Positions 43,625 through 53,012 of a stretch of 64,000 nucleotides of DNA are shown piece after piece. The DNA lies in the NCBI RefSeq assembly GCF_034675905.1, contig NZ_JAUCCV010000002.1:620001-684000 (forward strand). Reading direction: 5' to 3'. The stretch is from Castellaniella sp034675905. Lineage in GTDB: Bacteria; Pseudomonadota; Gammaproteobacteria; Burkholderiales; Burkholderiaceae_B. Each line of letters opens with the position of its first letter. The stretch's first letter is position 1. Position numbers and translations under genes: made by a program. A model generated the notes under the pieces. It was not told the origin of the DNA, did no database searches, and saw only the letters and a program-made list of their open reading frames with translations.

Positions 43625-44632
43625 TTAACGCAGCTGGGGGTCACCCGCTTTGGGGCCGGCATCCGCAGCGGCCAGCTTGACCGATCCCGATGCCTCCAGC
43701 GGCTGCCCGCCCGTCCGGATGAATAATGTCGGGTCCAGCGGATAATCGGCCATGCGGATTTCGAAATGGAGATGCGCCCCCGTGGAGCGGCCGGTACTGC
43801 CCACCTTGGCGATCAGATCTCCCTGGCGCACGATATCGCCTGCTTTGACCAGCAGGCTGGAGGCATGCGCATACCGCGTGCGCAAACCGTTGCCGTGATC
43901 GATTTCGACCATCTTGCCGTAGCCGCGCTGCGCGCCCGAACGCACCACCAGCCCGCCGGAAGCCGCACGGATCGGCGCCCCGCGAGGCGCCACGAAATCC
44001 AGCCCTTCATGCATGCGGCGGCGCCCGCTGACCGGATTGCGCCGCCAGCCAAATGAGGAACTGAGCGCCGGATAATCCACCGGCGACAGTGTCGGGAGAC
44101 TGGCCTGAAACCCGGCCTGACGGGACAGCGCCGCATCGACCAGGGTATAGGCGTCTTCCTGGGTCGCCAGCCGCTGGCCCAGCGCGTCGATATGGCGGCC
44201 CAGCTGCTCGGCCGACCCCGCCGATGGCAATACGACGTCCTGCTCGGGAATATCGTCCAGCACCTGCGAAGCATCGGCCTGCGGCTGGCCATCGGCTGCG
44301 GGCGCCAGTTCCGGCGCGCTGTAGCCCAGACCGGCGGCGGCCGCAATCCGGCGGCGCACGACCTCCATCACCAGGACCCGGCCCTGCAGCTCGCCGACCT
44401 TGCCGGCCAGCCCGGCAATACTGCCTTGCAGCGTGGCGGATTCCTGCTGCAGCCGGGCGTCCAGCGCTTGGCGCTGATCGGCATCCAGCGTCGGCGCCTG
44501 CCGCGCCTGCCACTGCGCCCCGCCCCAGGCCGCCAGGACCAAGGCCAACAACAGCCCACCGGCTTTTGCCAGCCGCACGCTAGAATGTCCAGGCGGGCTT
44601 ACCGCTCGTGATGCTTCGATCCATTTTTTCAT
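43625..44632 (-). CDS. M23 family metallopeptidase (LytM/EnvC-like)
   Basis: The 335-residue protein has an N-terminal membrane segment (AKAGGLLLALVLAAWGG), a helical region likely to form a coiled coil (about 50-95, QRQALDARLQQESATLQGSI) and a C-terminal LytM domain with SSSFGWRRNPVSGRRRMHEGLDFVAPRG, YGKMVEIDHGNGLRTRYAH and HLHFEIR. The zinc ligands (HxxxD and HxH) are intact, so endopeptidase activity on peptidoglycan is plausible, unlike degenerate EnvC/NlpD activators. It is divergent from the dciA-like gene and upstream of secA. Confidence 0.9.
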   Translation of the reverse strand: MKKWIEASRAVSPPGHSSVRLAKAGGLLLALVLAAWGGAQWQARQAPTLDADQRQALDARLQQESATLQGSIAGLAGKVGELQGRVLVMEVVRRRIAAAAGLGYSAPELAPAADGQPQADASQVLDDIPEQDVVLPSAGSAEQLGRHIDALGQRLATQEDAYTLVDAALSRQAGFQASLPTLSPVDYPALSSSFGWRRNPVSGRRRMHEGLDFVAPRGAPIRAASGGLVVRSGAQRGYGKMVEIDHGNGLRTRYAHASSLLVKAGDIVRQGDLIAKVGSTGRSTGAHLHFEIRMADYPLDPTLFIRTGGQPLEASGSVKLAAADAGPKAGDPQLR

Positions 44633-44646
44633 CCATTCTTTCCTTC

Positions 44647-45114
44647 ATGTCATCGGCCTCGCACCACCGCAGTCGTTCCCACGGGGTTCCGGCCATGGAC
44701 TGGCTGAGCCACCACCCGCAAGGCGCGCGCCTGCTGCAGACAGCGCACGAATTGCTGGCCCTGCAGACGGCGCTGGCCCGCATTCTGCCGCCCGCCCTGG
44801 GGCGTCGTATCCAGGTAGCTCGTGTAGATGGACAGCAAATCACCGTCATGGTTCCCAGCCCGGCGCACGCCGCCCGCTTGCGCCAGCTGACAGACGGCAC
44901 GGCACGCCAGCTGCGGGACGCCGGCTGGCCGATCGATGCCATTGTCGTGCGAATCGACGCCGCCATGGGTCGGTACGAGACACAAAAGCCCATCAGGGAA
45001 ACACTGCCCCTGAATGAACAAGCCCTGCAGTCGTTTGAGGCCTTGCAGCAACAGCTAAGCCCCAGCCCGCTGGCTGACGCCATCGCGCGATTGCTGCAGC
45101 ATCATCGCCGCTGA
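44647..45114 (+). CDS. DciA-like (DUF721) protein
   Basis: A small basic protein with the DUF721/DciA pattern: WLSHHPQGARLLQTAHELLALQTALARILPPALGRRIQVARVDGQQITVMVPSPAHAARLRQ. DciA proteins load or regulate the replicative helicase DnaB in bacteria lacking DnaC. The position divergent from an M23 peptidase and near secA and lpxC is the usual one in this lineage. Start is uncertain: ATGs at 44608, 44647 and 44695 are in frame and none has a good ribosome site; 44647 is chosen because it avoids the opposite gene and keeps the domain. It converges on lpxC. Confidence 0.8.
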   Translation: MSSASHHRSRSHGVPAMDWLSHHPQGARLLQTAHELLALQTALARILPPALGRRIQVARVDGQQITVMVPSPAHAARLRQLTDGTARQLRDAGWPIDAIVVRIDAAMGRYETQKPIRETLPLNEQALQSFEALQQQLSPSPLADAIARLLQHHRR

Positions 45115-45146
45115 CTTCCAGGAGTGCGGTGCGCCCGCCGAAACAA

Positions 45147-46070
45147 TCAGGCGAACTGCCAGTCGCGGGTATAGGCCGCCGGCGCGGTTTCCGGCGAATC
45201 GTAGCTGACCAGCTCCCAGCAATCCTGCTGCGCCAGCAAAGCCCGCACCAGTTGATTGTTCAGGCCATGGCCCGACTTGCAGGCCACATAGCGCGCCACC
45301 AGGGGCTTGCCGGCCAGATACAGATCCCCGATAGCATCGAGGATTTTATGTTTGACGAATTCGTCGTCATAGCGCAAGCCATCGGTATTGAGCACGCGGT
45401 ATTCGTCCATGACGATGGCGTTGTCCAGACTGCCGCCCCGCGCCAGCCCCATGGAGCGCAAGGCTTCGACCTCGCTGGCGAACCCGAAGGTGCGCGCACG
45501 GGCGATGGCCTTGACGTAGGAATCACGGGCGAAATCGACTTCGGCCCGGTTGGCCGTGGAATTGATGGCCGGATGGCGGAAATCGATGGCGAACGACAGG
45601 GCGAAACCATCGTAGGGTTCCAGGCGCGCCCATTTGGCGGCGGGGCCTTCGCCCTCAAGGATTTCGACGGGTTTCAGGACCCGGATGAACTGTTTGGGCG
45701 CCGCCTGTTCCTGCAGGCCGGCGCTGCGCAGCAGATAGACAAAGGTGCCGGCGCTGCCATCCATGATGGGCACTTCTTCAGCATCCAGGTCGATGTGCAG
45801 ATTGTCCACCCCCAGGCCAGCCAAGGCGGACATCAGGTGTTCGACTGTGGACACGCGGACCGATCCCTGCTGCAGCACCGAGGCCATGCGCGTGTCGCCC
45901 ACGGCGTCGGCGCGCGCGGGCAGATCGACGACTTCGGGTAGATCGACGCGATGGAAAACGATCCCGGTATTGGGCTCGGCCGGGCGCAAGGTGATTTCCA
46001 CGCGGCGGCCGGAATGCAGGCCCACGCCTTTGGTGGAAATCGATTGCTTGATGGTGCGCTGTAAGAGCAT
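45147..46070 (-). CDS. lpxC: UDP-3-O-acyl-N-acetylglucosamine deacetylase
   Basis: LpxC performs the committed step of lipid A synthesis and is zinc dependent. The 307-residue product has QRTIKQSISTKGVGLHSG, the zinc His in VEHLMSALAGLGVDN, the catalytic Glu in DAEEVPIMDGSAGTFV and the second zinc pair in FVKHKILDAIGDLYLAGKP. Length and motifs are normal. It closes the dcw region but has its own 244-base gap after ftsZ and a candidate -10 (TACAAT, 46137-46142). Confidence 0.98.
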   Translation of the reverse strand: MLLQRTIKQSISTKGVGLHSGRRVEITLRPAEPNTGIVFHRVDLPEVVDLPARADAVGDTRMASVLQQGSVRVSTVEHLMSALAGLGVDNLHIDLDAEEVPIMDGSAGTFVYLLRSAGLQEQAAPKQFIRVLKPVEILEGEGPAAKWARLEPYDGFALSFAIDFRHPAINSTANRAEVDFARDSYVKAIARARTFGFASEVEALRSMGLARGGSLDNAIVMDEYRVLNTDGLRYDDEFVKHKILDAIGDLYLAGKPLVARYVACKSGHGLNNQLVRALLAQQDCWELVSYDSPETAPAAYTRDWQFA

Positions 46071-46136
46071 GGGATCTTTGTGATCGGCGGCGGTCGTCGC
46101 ACAGACAGACAGGCCACAGGCGTGAATAATCTTCTT

Positions 46137-46142
46137 ATTGTA
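46137..46142 (-). promoter_or_regulatory. Candidate -10 of lpxC
   Basis: The minus strand reads TACAAT about 66 bases before the lpxC ATG. No good -35 is visible 17 bp upstream. It lies in an AT-richer part of the gap between ftsZ and lpxC. Confidence 0.35.
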
Positions 46143-46213
46143 ACGGGTCTACGGGTTTTCCACGACTTTTATTGCCAGCAACTGTATCCATCAGGATGCA
46201 TAAGGCAAGCGAA

Positions 46214-46249
46214 GGCGCACCCGCCCCCAGGGGAAGGGGAGAGTGCGCC
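46214..46249 (-). terminator. Hairpin after ftsZ
   Basis: GGCGCAC (46214-46220) pairs with GTGCGCC (46243-46249), with further C-rich/G-rich pairing inside. It follows ftsZ by about 65 bases and has only a weak T-rich tail on the minus strand. It may close the dcw transcript before lpxC. Confidence 0.45.
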
Positions 46250-46314
46250 AGGCGCCGCGACCTGCATGACGGCAGCCGCGATGTGAGGTGACAGACTGTC
46301 AGATCAAAGAGCGA

Positions 46315-47484
46315 TCAGTCAGCCTGTTTACGCAGGAAAGCAGGGATGTCGAAATGATCCATGCCTGCGCCTTCCAGGGCCCGAACCTGAGCCGAGGCAT
46401 TGGAGCGCGGATTGCGGATGACCGACGGTACGTCCGTCCCCGAAAAATCATGCCCCATGTGCACCGGCTGATTGTCGGTGCCGGTACGCTGGGCTTCGAC
46501 AGGATGCGGCACCAGCGTCGGCTTGGTGATGGCCGCGCCCAGGCCGGTCGCCACGACCGTCACCCGCAGGTTCTCGCCCATGGACTCGTCATAGGCCGTA
46601 CCGAAGATCACGGTAGCGTCTTCCGAAGCATAGCTGCGGATGGTGTCCATGATCTCGCGGGTTTCGCGCATCTTCAGCGAGCGGCTGGCCGTGATGTTCA
46701 CCAGGATGCCGCGCGCGCCATGCAGATCGACGCCTTCCAGCAGCGGGCAGGCAATGGCCTGTTCGGCTGCGATCCGCGCGCGATCCGCGCCGCCTGCCAC
46801 GGACGTGCCCATCATGGCTTGCCCTTGCTCGCCCATGATGGTCTTGACGTCTTCGAAGTCGACGTTGACATTGCCTTCGACATTGATGATCTCGGCGATC
46901 CCGGCGCACGCATTGTGCAGCACGTCATCGGCCGCCTGGAAGCAGTCTTCCTGGGTGGCGTCCTCGTCCATCAGCTCGTACAGGTTTTCGTTCAGCACCA
47001 CGACCAGAGAATGCACGTGGCGGGACAGTTCGCGGATGCCTTCCTCGGCCAGGCGCATGCGCTTGTTGCCTTCGAACACGAACGGTTTGGTGACGACACC
47101 CACCGTCAGGATCCCCAATTCCTTGGCGACTTCGGCCACGACCGGGCCAGCTCCCGTGCCGGTGCCCCCGCCCATTCCGGCGGTGATGAACACCATGTGG
47201 GCGCCATTCAGAGCCGCGCGGATTTCCTCGCGGGCCGTCTCGGCCGCCGTGCGGCCCTGGTCGGGCTTGGCGCCTGCGCCCAGGCCGGAGCGGCCCAGAC
47301 GGATCTGCACGGGGGCCTCGCTGGCCAGCAAGGCCTGAGAGTCCGTGTTGGCGCAGATGAACTCCACGCCCTGGACGCCTGAATGGATCATATGGGCCAC
47401 GGCGTTGCCGCCCGCCCCGCCGACGCCGACCACCTTGATCACCGTCCCGTTTCTGCTGGTATCCAGCATTTCAAAATTCATCAT
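46315..47484 (-). CDS. ftsZ: Cell division protein FtsZ
   Basis: FtsZ is the tubulin-like GTPase that forms the Z ring. The 389-residue product has VIKVVGVGGAGGNAVAHM, the GTP loop GMGGGTGTGAGPVVAEVA, the T7 catalytic loop NVDFEDVKTIM and a C-terminal variable linker ending in the conserved peptide DHFDIPAFLRKQAD that binds FtsA and ZipA. GGGAG six bases upstream decides the first of two consecutive ATGs (47484); sequence further up in frame is the end of ftsA and the gap. Confidence 0.99.
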   Translation of the reverse strand: MMNFEMLDTSRNGTVIKVVGVGGAGGNAVAHMIHSGVQGVEFICANTDSQALLASEAPVQIRLGRSGLGAGAKPDQGRTAAETAREEIRAALNGAHMVFITAGMGGGTGTGAGPVVAEVAKELGILTVGVVTKPFVFEGNKRMRLAEEGIRELSRHVHSLVVVLNENLYELMDEDATQEDCFQAADDVLHNACAGIAEIINVEGNVNVDFEDVKTIMGEQGQAMMGTSVAGGADRARIAAEQAIACPLLEGVDLHGARGILVNITASRSLKMRETREIMDTIRSYASEDATVIFGTAYDESMGENLRVTVVATGLGAAITKPTLVPHPVEAQRTGTDNQPVHMGHDFSGTDVPSVIRNPRSNASAQVRALEGAGMDHFDIPAFLRKQAD

Positions 47485-47549
47485 GGTTGACTCCCTCACA
47501 TACGGAAAAACAGAACAATCCCCTGATGATTCATGACCGCCCCGAAAGG

Positions 47550-48776
47550 TCAGTTCATGAACCATTCCTTCATGCGCGTCAGAATGGACTTCACCGTCCC
47601 TTTCTGTTGCGCTACTTTGCGACCGCGCGCCCGCTGCATGCGGGCCTCGGTCAACAAACCCATGACCGTCGAGAAACGCGGGTTGCGCATCACGTCGGCC
47701 AGACTGCCTTCATACATGGGCACGGCCACCCGCACCGGCTTGAGGAACACATCCTCGGCCAGTTCGACCATGCCCGGCATGAGCGCCGTCCCGCCGGTCA
47801 GCACGACCCCGGACGACAGCAATTCCTCGTAGCCGGATTCGCGCACCACCTGCTGCACGAATCCGAACAGCTCTTCCATGCGCGGCTCGATCACCGCGCC
47901 CAGCGCCTGGCGCTTGACGCTGCGATTGGGGCGATCCCCCAGGCCCGGCACTTCAATCATTTCCTCGGCATCGACCAGCACCTGCTTGGCCACGCCGTAG
48001 CGCAGCTTGATCTCTTCGGCATCCGGCGTCGGCGTGCGCAGCATGGCGGCGATGTCGCTGGTGACCTGATCGCCCGCAATGGGAATGACCGAGGTATGAC
48101 GGATCGCGCCGCCCGTATAGATGGCGATATCAGTGGTGCCGCCGCCGATATCCACCAGCACCACGCCCAATTCCTTTTCGTCGGCGGTCAGGCACGACAG
48201 GCTGGATGCCAGCGGCTGCAGGATCAGATCCTGCACTTCCAGACCGCAGCGGCGCACGCACTTGACGATGTTCTGGGCGGCGCTGACCGCCCCGGTGACG
48301 ATGTGCACGCGGACTTCCAGGCGCATGCCGCTCATGCCGATGGGCTCGCGGATGTCTTCCTGGGCATCGACGATGAATTCCTGGGTCAGCACATGCAGCA
48401 CCTGCTGATCCGTGGGGATGTTCACCGCCTTGGCGGTTTCGATCACGCGCGCCACGTCGGTGGCGGTGACTTCCTTGTCCTTGACCGCGACCATGCCGCT
48501 GGAATTGAAGCTGGTGATGTGGCTGCCGGCGATGCCGGTATAGACCTCGCGGATCTTGCAGTCGGCCATCAGTTCGGCTTCTTCGAGCGCCCGCTGGATG
48601 GAATTGACGGTGGACTCGATGTTGACGACGACGCCTTTACGCATGCCCTCGGATTCGTGCTGGCCCAGGCCAAGCACTTCGAATCCGCCGTCCGGCAAGA
48701 TCTCTGCCACGACGGCTACCACCTTGCTGGTGCCGATATCGAGTGCAACGATCAGGTCTTTGATGTCACGGGTCAT
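47550..48776 (-). CDS. ftsA: Cell division protein FtsA
   Basis: FtsA is the actin-like membrane anchor of the Z ring. The 408-residue product shows LIVALDIGTSKVVAVVAEI, the 1C subdomain, VLVDIGGGTTDIAIYTGG, SGVVLTGGTALMPGM and a C-terminal amphipathic helix (KSILTRMKEWFMN) for membrane binding. It overlaps ftsQ by four bases and lies 65 bases before ftsZ. Confidence 0.98.
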   Translation of the reverse strand: MTRDIKDLIVALDIGTSKVVAVVAEILPDGGFEVLGLGQHESEGMRKGVVVNIESTVNSIQRALEEAELMADCKIREVYTGIAGSHITSFNSSGMVAVKDKEVTATDVARVIETAKAVNIPTDQQVLHVLTQEFIVDAQEDIREPIGMSGMRLEVRVHIVTGAVSAAQNIVKCVRRCGLEVQDLILQPLASSLSCLTADEKELGVVLVDIGGGTTDIAIYTGGAIRHTSVIPIAGDQVTSDIAAMLRTPTPDAEEIKLRYGVAKQVLVDAEEMIEVPGLGDRPNRSVKRQALGAVIEPRMEELFGFVQQVVRESGYEELLSSGVVLTGGTALMPGMVELAEDVFLKPVRVAVPMYEGSLADVMRNPRFSTVMGLLTEARMQRARGRKVAQQKGTVKSILTRMKEWFMN

Positions 48777-49576
48777 GGTTTGGACGGTTGGGAAGAAGCT
48801 GCGGTTTCAGGGGCCAGCGTGATGGCGAATCCATTCGGATAGCGCAAATCGGCGCTGGCGATCATTCGGTCGCCCAGACGCCGGGACAACGCCGGCCAGG
48901 CCTGGACAAAACGTTCAATACGAGCGGCAAAGGGCAACGCGCCCGAGCGGCCATGCGGATCGGCGACGTCGGCGGCCGGATCGCGCCCCAGCGTCAATCT
49001 CACGCCGTCGGACAAGGACACTTCCCAGGCGTAGCGAGGCGACAGCGTGGCCTCGCGCACGCTCAGGCCCAGGGGGGCAAACCAGCGGGCGATCTCGGCA
49101 TAACGCTGCACCACCAGACGCTCGGAATTGCCCGGCCCATTCAACTGGGGCAAATGCAGATCGTCCGGCAACTCGCCGGGGTTGGCCGTGAAAGACTCGC
49201 CCCAGGTATTGATCATCTGGTTTTCATTCCAAAGCGCCAGGGGCTGCTGTTCTTCGATACGCACCAGCAACGTGGAAGGCCAGACACGGCGAATCGACGC
49301 ATGCCGCACCCAGGGCACGGTCTCGATGCGGCGGCGCACCTGGTCCAGATTCAGCAAGAAGAAATTGCCCCGCACCTGCCCCGCCAATGCAGTCTGCAGG
49401 CTGGTGGGACTGATGTACTGCAAGCTGGCATCGGCCATCGGGGCCAGCTGGATCTGCTGAATCGAAAAATAAGGACGTCGGACCACCCAGGTCAGGGCGC
49501 CCACGACCATTGCCAATACCGCCAGCAAAGCCAGCAGATTGGCAATCAGATTGGTCAGACGGGCGTCCGCAAACAC
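48773..49576 (-). CDS. ftsQ: Cell division protein FtsQ
   Basis: The 267-residue bitopic division protein has a short cytoplasmic N-terminus, one membrane segment (LIANLLALLAVLAMVVGALTWVV), a POTRA domain (YFSIQQIQLAPMADASLQYIS, then WVRHASIRRVWPSTLLVRIEEQQPLALWNE) and the beta domain. It links FtsBL to the divisome. It lies 12 bases after ddl and overlaps ftsA. Confidence 0.95.
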   Translation of the reverse strand: MFADARLTNLIANLLALLAVLAMVVGALTWVVRRPYFSIQQIQLAPMADASLQYISPTSLQTALAGQVRGNFFLLNLDQVRRRIETVPWVRHASIRRVWPSTLLVRIEEQQPLALWNENQMINTWGESFTANPGELPDDLHLPQLNGPGNSERLVVQRYAEIARWFAPLGLSVREATLSPRYAWEVSLSDGVRLTLGRDPAADVADPHGRSGALPFAARIERFVQAWPALSRRLGDRMIASADLRYPNGFAITLAPETAASSQPSKP

Positions 49577-49588
49577 AGTTGGCTCTCC

Positions 49589-50539
49589 CTAGTCGGCTGC
49601 CGGCCGGCGCACTTTGCAGCGCGCCGTCGCCAGAATCGCCACACACAGCTGGGCATAGCTCATGCCCTGCGCCTTGGCCCCCATCGGCACCAGCGAATGA
49701 CTGGTCATGCCCGGAGACGTATTCATTTCCAGCAACCAGGGCCGGTTCTGTGCGTCCAGCATCAGATCGGCCCGGCCCCAACCCTCGCAGCCCAGCACGC
49801 GGTAGGCCTGGACTGACAGGTCCCGTATCTGACGGCTCAGCGCGTCGGGCAGGTCTGCCGGGCAGACATAGCGCGTGTCGTTGGATACGTATTTATGTTC
49901 GTAGTCGTAATTGCCCTGGGGTGCGATGATTTCGATGACCGGCAAGGCATGCGCATCGTCGCCGCTGCCCAGGATGGGCACCGTCAGCTCACGCCCCTGG
50001 ACGAATTGCTCTGCCAGCACACGATCATCAAGCTCACACGCCAGCGCCAGGGCCTGCGGCAACTGCTCGACCGACTGCACGCGCGTCACACCCAGCGTGG
50101 AGCCTTCGTGAGGCGGCTTGACGATCAGGGGCAGCCCCAGTTCCCGGGCCAGCACAGTAGGGTCGGCCTGACAGTCCAGCACTGCGAACTGCGGCGTGGG
50201 CAAACCATGCTGCAGCCACAGCCGCTTGGTGGCGATCTTGTCCATCGCCAGGCTGGACGCCAGCAGCCCGCTGCCGGTATAGGGGATGCCCAGCAGCTCC
50301 AACGCGCCCTGGATGGTGCCGTCTTCGCCAAAACGGCCATGCAAGGCGATGAAGACCCGTTCAAAGCCGGCGGCGGCCAGGTCCGCCAGGCTCTGGCGCC
50401 CGGTATCGAACAGATGCGCATCGATGCCAGATTCACGCAGGGCCGCGCATACGCCCGCCCCCGACATCAAAGAGACTTCCCGTTCGCCGGACAAGCCGCC
50501 ATACAGCACCCCGACCCGACCGAATGACTGGCTGCTCAT
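49589..50539 (-). CDS. ddl: D-alanine--D-alanine ligase
   Basis: Ddl makes the D-Ala-D-Ala dipeptide used by MurF. The 316-residue ATP-grasp enzyme shows GVLYGGLSGEREVSLMSG, FIALHGRFGEDGTIQGALELLGIPYTGSG, PLIVKPPHEGSTLGV, LAEQFVQGRELTVPIL and LEMNTSPGMTSHSLVP. It overlaps murC by four bases. The DdlB type is usual for dcw clusters. Confidence 0.97.
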   Translation of the reverse strand: MSSQSFGRVGVLYGGLSGEREVSLMSGAGVCAALRESGIDAHLFDTGRQSLADLAAAGFERVFIALHGRFGEDGTIQGALELLGIPYTGSGLLASSLAMDKIATKRLWLQHGLPTPQFAVLDCQADPTVLARELGLPLIVKPPHEGSTLGVTRVQSVEQLPQALALACELDDRVLAEQFVQGRELTVPILGSGDDAHALPVIEIIAPQGNYDYEHKYVSNDTRYVCPADLPDALSRQIRDLSVQAYRVLGCEGWGRADLMLDAQNRPWLLEMNTSPGMTSHSLVPMGAKAQGMSYAQLCVAILATARCKVRRPAAD

Positions 50540-51942
50540 AGCGGGCTCCCCAGTTGCGCGGGCACCCGGCTGATGGACCCGGCCCCCATGATGATCACGA
50601 CGTCGCCATCTCGGGCGAAGTCCTGGATGGCGGCAGCCATATCGGCCACCTGCTCGACAAAGACCGGCTCGACCTTGCCGGCCACGCGCAGGCCGCGCGC
50701 CAGCGCCCGGCCATCGGCGGCGATCAGCGGCGTTTCGCCCGCCGGATAGACCTCGGTCAGCAGCACGGCATCCGCTTGGCTGAGCACCTGGACGAAATCC
50801 TCGAAGCAGTCGCGTGTGCGGGTGTAGCGGTGCGGCTGAAACGCCAGCACCACACGGCGATCCGGCCAGGCCCCTCGGGCAGCGGCCAGCGTGGCCGCCA
50901 TTTCCACCGGGTGGTGACCGTAGTCATCGACGACGGCATAGGCGCCACCGCCGTTGCGGGCCGACACGGGAAAATTGCCGATCTGCGTGAAGCGTCGCCC
51001 AACGCCCCGGAACTGCCCCAGGGACTCGACGATATCGGCATCGGGCACGCCCAGTTCGGTGGCCACGGCGATCGTCGCCAGGGCATTGAGCACATTGTGC
51101 CGCCCCGGCAGATTCAAACGCACCGCCAGCGGCGGCAAGGCGCCGTGCAGGCTCTGGCGTTCCACGGTAAAGGCCATCGTCGTGCCCTCGGCACGGATAT
51201 CGTGCGCCCGCACCTGGGCGGGTGACTCGATGCCATAGGTGGTGACGGGCCGCGAGACGAAGGGAATGATCTCGCGCACGTTCGAATCATCCAGGCACAA
51301 CACCGCGCTGCCGTAGAACGGCAGGCGCTGCGTGAACTCGACAAACGCGCTCTTGAGCCGTGCAACGTCATGACCATAGGTATCCATATGGTCAAGGTCG
51401 ATATTGGTGATGACCGCCATCACCGGCAGGAGATTCAGGAAGGATGCATCGGATTCATCGGCCTCGACGACGATGTATTCCCCCTGGCCCAGGCGGGCAT
51501 TGGCGTCGGCGGCATTCAAACGCCCGCCGATCACGAAGGTCGGGTCCAGGCCGCCGGCCGCCAGCACGCTGGCCACCAGGCTGGTGGTGGTCGTCTTGCC
51601 ATGCGTGCCGGCCACGGCGATGCCGCGTTTCAGGCGCATCAGCTCGGCCAGCATCAGGGCGCGGGGCACCACGGGGATGCGCGCGGCGCGCGCGGCCAGG
51701 ACTTCGGGGTTGTCGGCATGAATGGCCGTCGACGTGACGATGGCGCCGGCGCCCTGGATATGCTCGGCCGCATGACCGATGCTGATGCGCGCGCCCAAAG
51801 ACGCCAAACGGCGGGTGACGGCCGTTTCCTGGACGTCGGAGCCGCTGATGGAATAGCCCAGGTTCAGCAGGACCTCGGCAATGCCGCTCATCCCGGAGCC
51901 CCCGATGCCGACAAAGTGAATATTCCGGATGCGATGCTTCAT
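50536..51942 (-). CDS. murC: UDP-N-acetylmuramate--L-alanine ligase
   Basis: MurC adds the first amino acid to UDP-MurNAc. The 468-residue product begins MKHRIRNIHFVGIGGSGMSGIAEVL, has the ATP loop VAGTHGKTTTTSL, EADESDASFL and VVDDYGHHPVEMAATL. AGAGGA six bases upstream decides the ATG at 51942, which overlaps the murG stop (ATGA). It also accepts substrate produced by AmgK/MurU recycling after reduction-independent UDP-MurNAc formation. Confidence 0.98.
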   Translation of the reverse strand: MKHRIRNIHFVGIGGSGMSGIAEVLLNLGYSISGSDVQETAVTRRLASLGARISIGHAAEHIQGAGAIVTSTAIHADNPEVLAARAARIPVVPRALMLAELMRLKRGIAVAGTHGKTTTTSLVASVLAAGGLDPTFVIGGRLNAADANARLGQGEYIVVEADESDASFLNLLPVMAVITNIDLDHMDTYGHDVARLKSAFVEFTQRLPFYGSAVLCLDDSNVREIIPFVSRPVTTYGIESPAQVRAHDIRAEGTTMAFTVERQSLHGALPPLAVRLNLPGRHNVLNALATIAVATELGVPDADIVESLGQFRGVGRRFTQIGNFPVSARNGGGAYAVVDDYGHHPVEMAATLAAARGAWPDRRVVLAFQPHRYTRTRDCFEDFVQVLSQADAVLLTEVYPAGETPLIAADGRALARGLRVAGKVEPVFVEQVADMAAAIQDFARDGDVVIIMGAGSISRVPAQLGSPL

Positions 51943-53012
51943 GCCGATTCCTCTTTGGTATGGACGCAGGCTTCGGCAATCAGCTGCGTAGCGTTCAAAC
52001 TCGCGTGTTCGTGGGCGTGGGCCGCGACGGCGGCCAGTTCCGGGCGCTGGCGTTCGGCCAGCCAGCCTGCCAGACGGACTGCATCCAGATCTGCCTGGGG
52101 CATCATCCAGCCGCCCCCGCACGCCGACAGATACCGGGCATTGGCCGTCTGGTGATCGTCGATGGCATGGGGCAGCGGGATGAACAGGGCCGCCACGCCC
52201 ACGGCGGCGACTTCGGCCACCGTCATGGCGCCGGCGCGGCAGATCACCAGATCCGCCTCGGCCAAGGCGTGCGCCATATCCTCGATGAAGGCGGATACAT
52301 CCGCCTGCACATCCAGACGCGCGTAATGCTGACGGACGTGCTCCGCATGGCGTTCGCCCGCCTGATGATGGACCTGCGGGCGCTGGTCCGCCGGCATGGC
52401 CGCCAGCGCCTCAGGGATCAATTCATTGATACGGGCCGCCCCCAGGCTGCCGCCCAGCACCAGCAGGCGCAGCGGTCCCTGACGGACGGCATAGCGCTGC
52501 GCAGTCGGGGCGACCGACAACAGGGCCTGACGCACCGGATTGCCCACCATCAAGGCGTCGGGCAAGACGCCGGGAAAGCCGGTCAAGACCCGGCCCGCCA
52601 GGCGCGCCAGCAAGCGGTTGGCCGTCCCTGCCACGGCGTTCTGTTCATGGATCACCAGGGGGATGCCGCTGAATCGGGCCACCAGCCCTCCCGGCACGGC
52701 GGCATAGCCGCCCATGCCCAACACCACGTCGGGACGGCGCTGGCGCAACAGCCGGCGCACCTGCAGGCAAGCCGCCGCCAGGGTGAACGGCAGTTTCAGC
52801 AACGCCAACAGGCCCTTGCCGCGCACGCCGCCAAAATGCAGGGGCAGCAATTCAATCTCCTGAGCGGGTACCAGACGCCCTTCCATGCGATCCGGATTGC
52901 CCAGCCACAGTACCTGCCAGCCCTGGGCCCGCAGCGCATTGGCCACGGCCAGACCCGGCATGATGTGCCCGCCTGTGCCGCCGGCCATGATGAGGATCAC
53001 AGGCTGCGTCAT
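51939..53012 (-). CDS. murG: UDP-GlcNAc:lipid I N-acetylglucosaminyltransferase
   Basis: MurG converts lipid I to lipid II at the inner face of the membrane. The 357-residue GT28 protein shows ILIMAGGTGGHIMPGLAVANAL, VVLGMGGYAAVPGGLVA, HEQNAVAGTANRLLA, LRLLVLGGSLGA and VICRAGAMTVAEVAAVGVAALFIPLPHAIDDHQTANA. It overlaps ftsW and murC by four bases each. Confidence 0.98.
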   Translation of the reverse strand: MTQPVILIMAGGTGGHIMPGLAVANALRAQGWQVLWLGNPDRMEGRLVPAQEIELLPLHFGGVRGKGLLALLKLPFTLAAACLQVRRLLRQRRPDVVLGMGGYAAVPGGLVARFSGIPLVIHEQNAVAGTANRLLARLAGRVLTGFPGVLPDALMVGNPVRQALLSVAPTAQRYAVRQGPLRLLVLGGSLGAARINELIPEALAAMPADQRPQVHHQAGERHAEHVRQHYARLDVQADVSAFIEDMAHALAEADLVICRAGAMTVAEVAAVGVAALFIPLPHAIDDHQTANARYLSACGGGWMMPQADLDAVRLAGWLAERQRPELAAVAAHAHEHASLNATQLIAEACVHTKEESA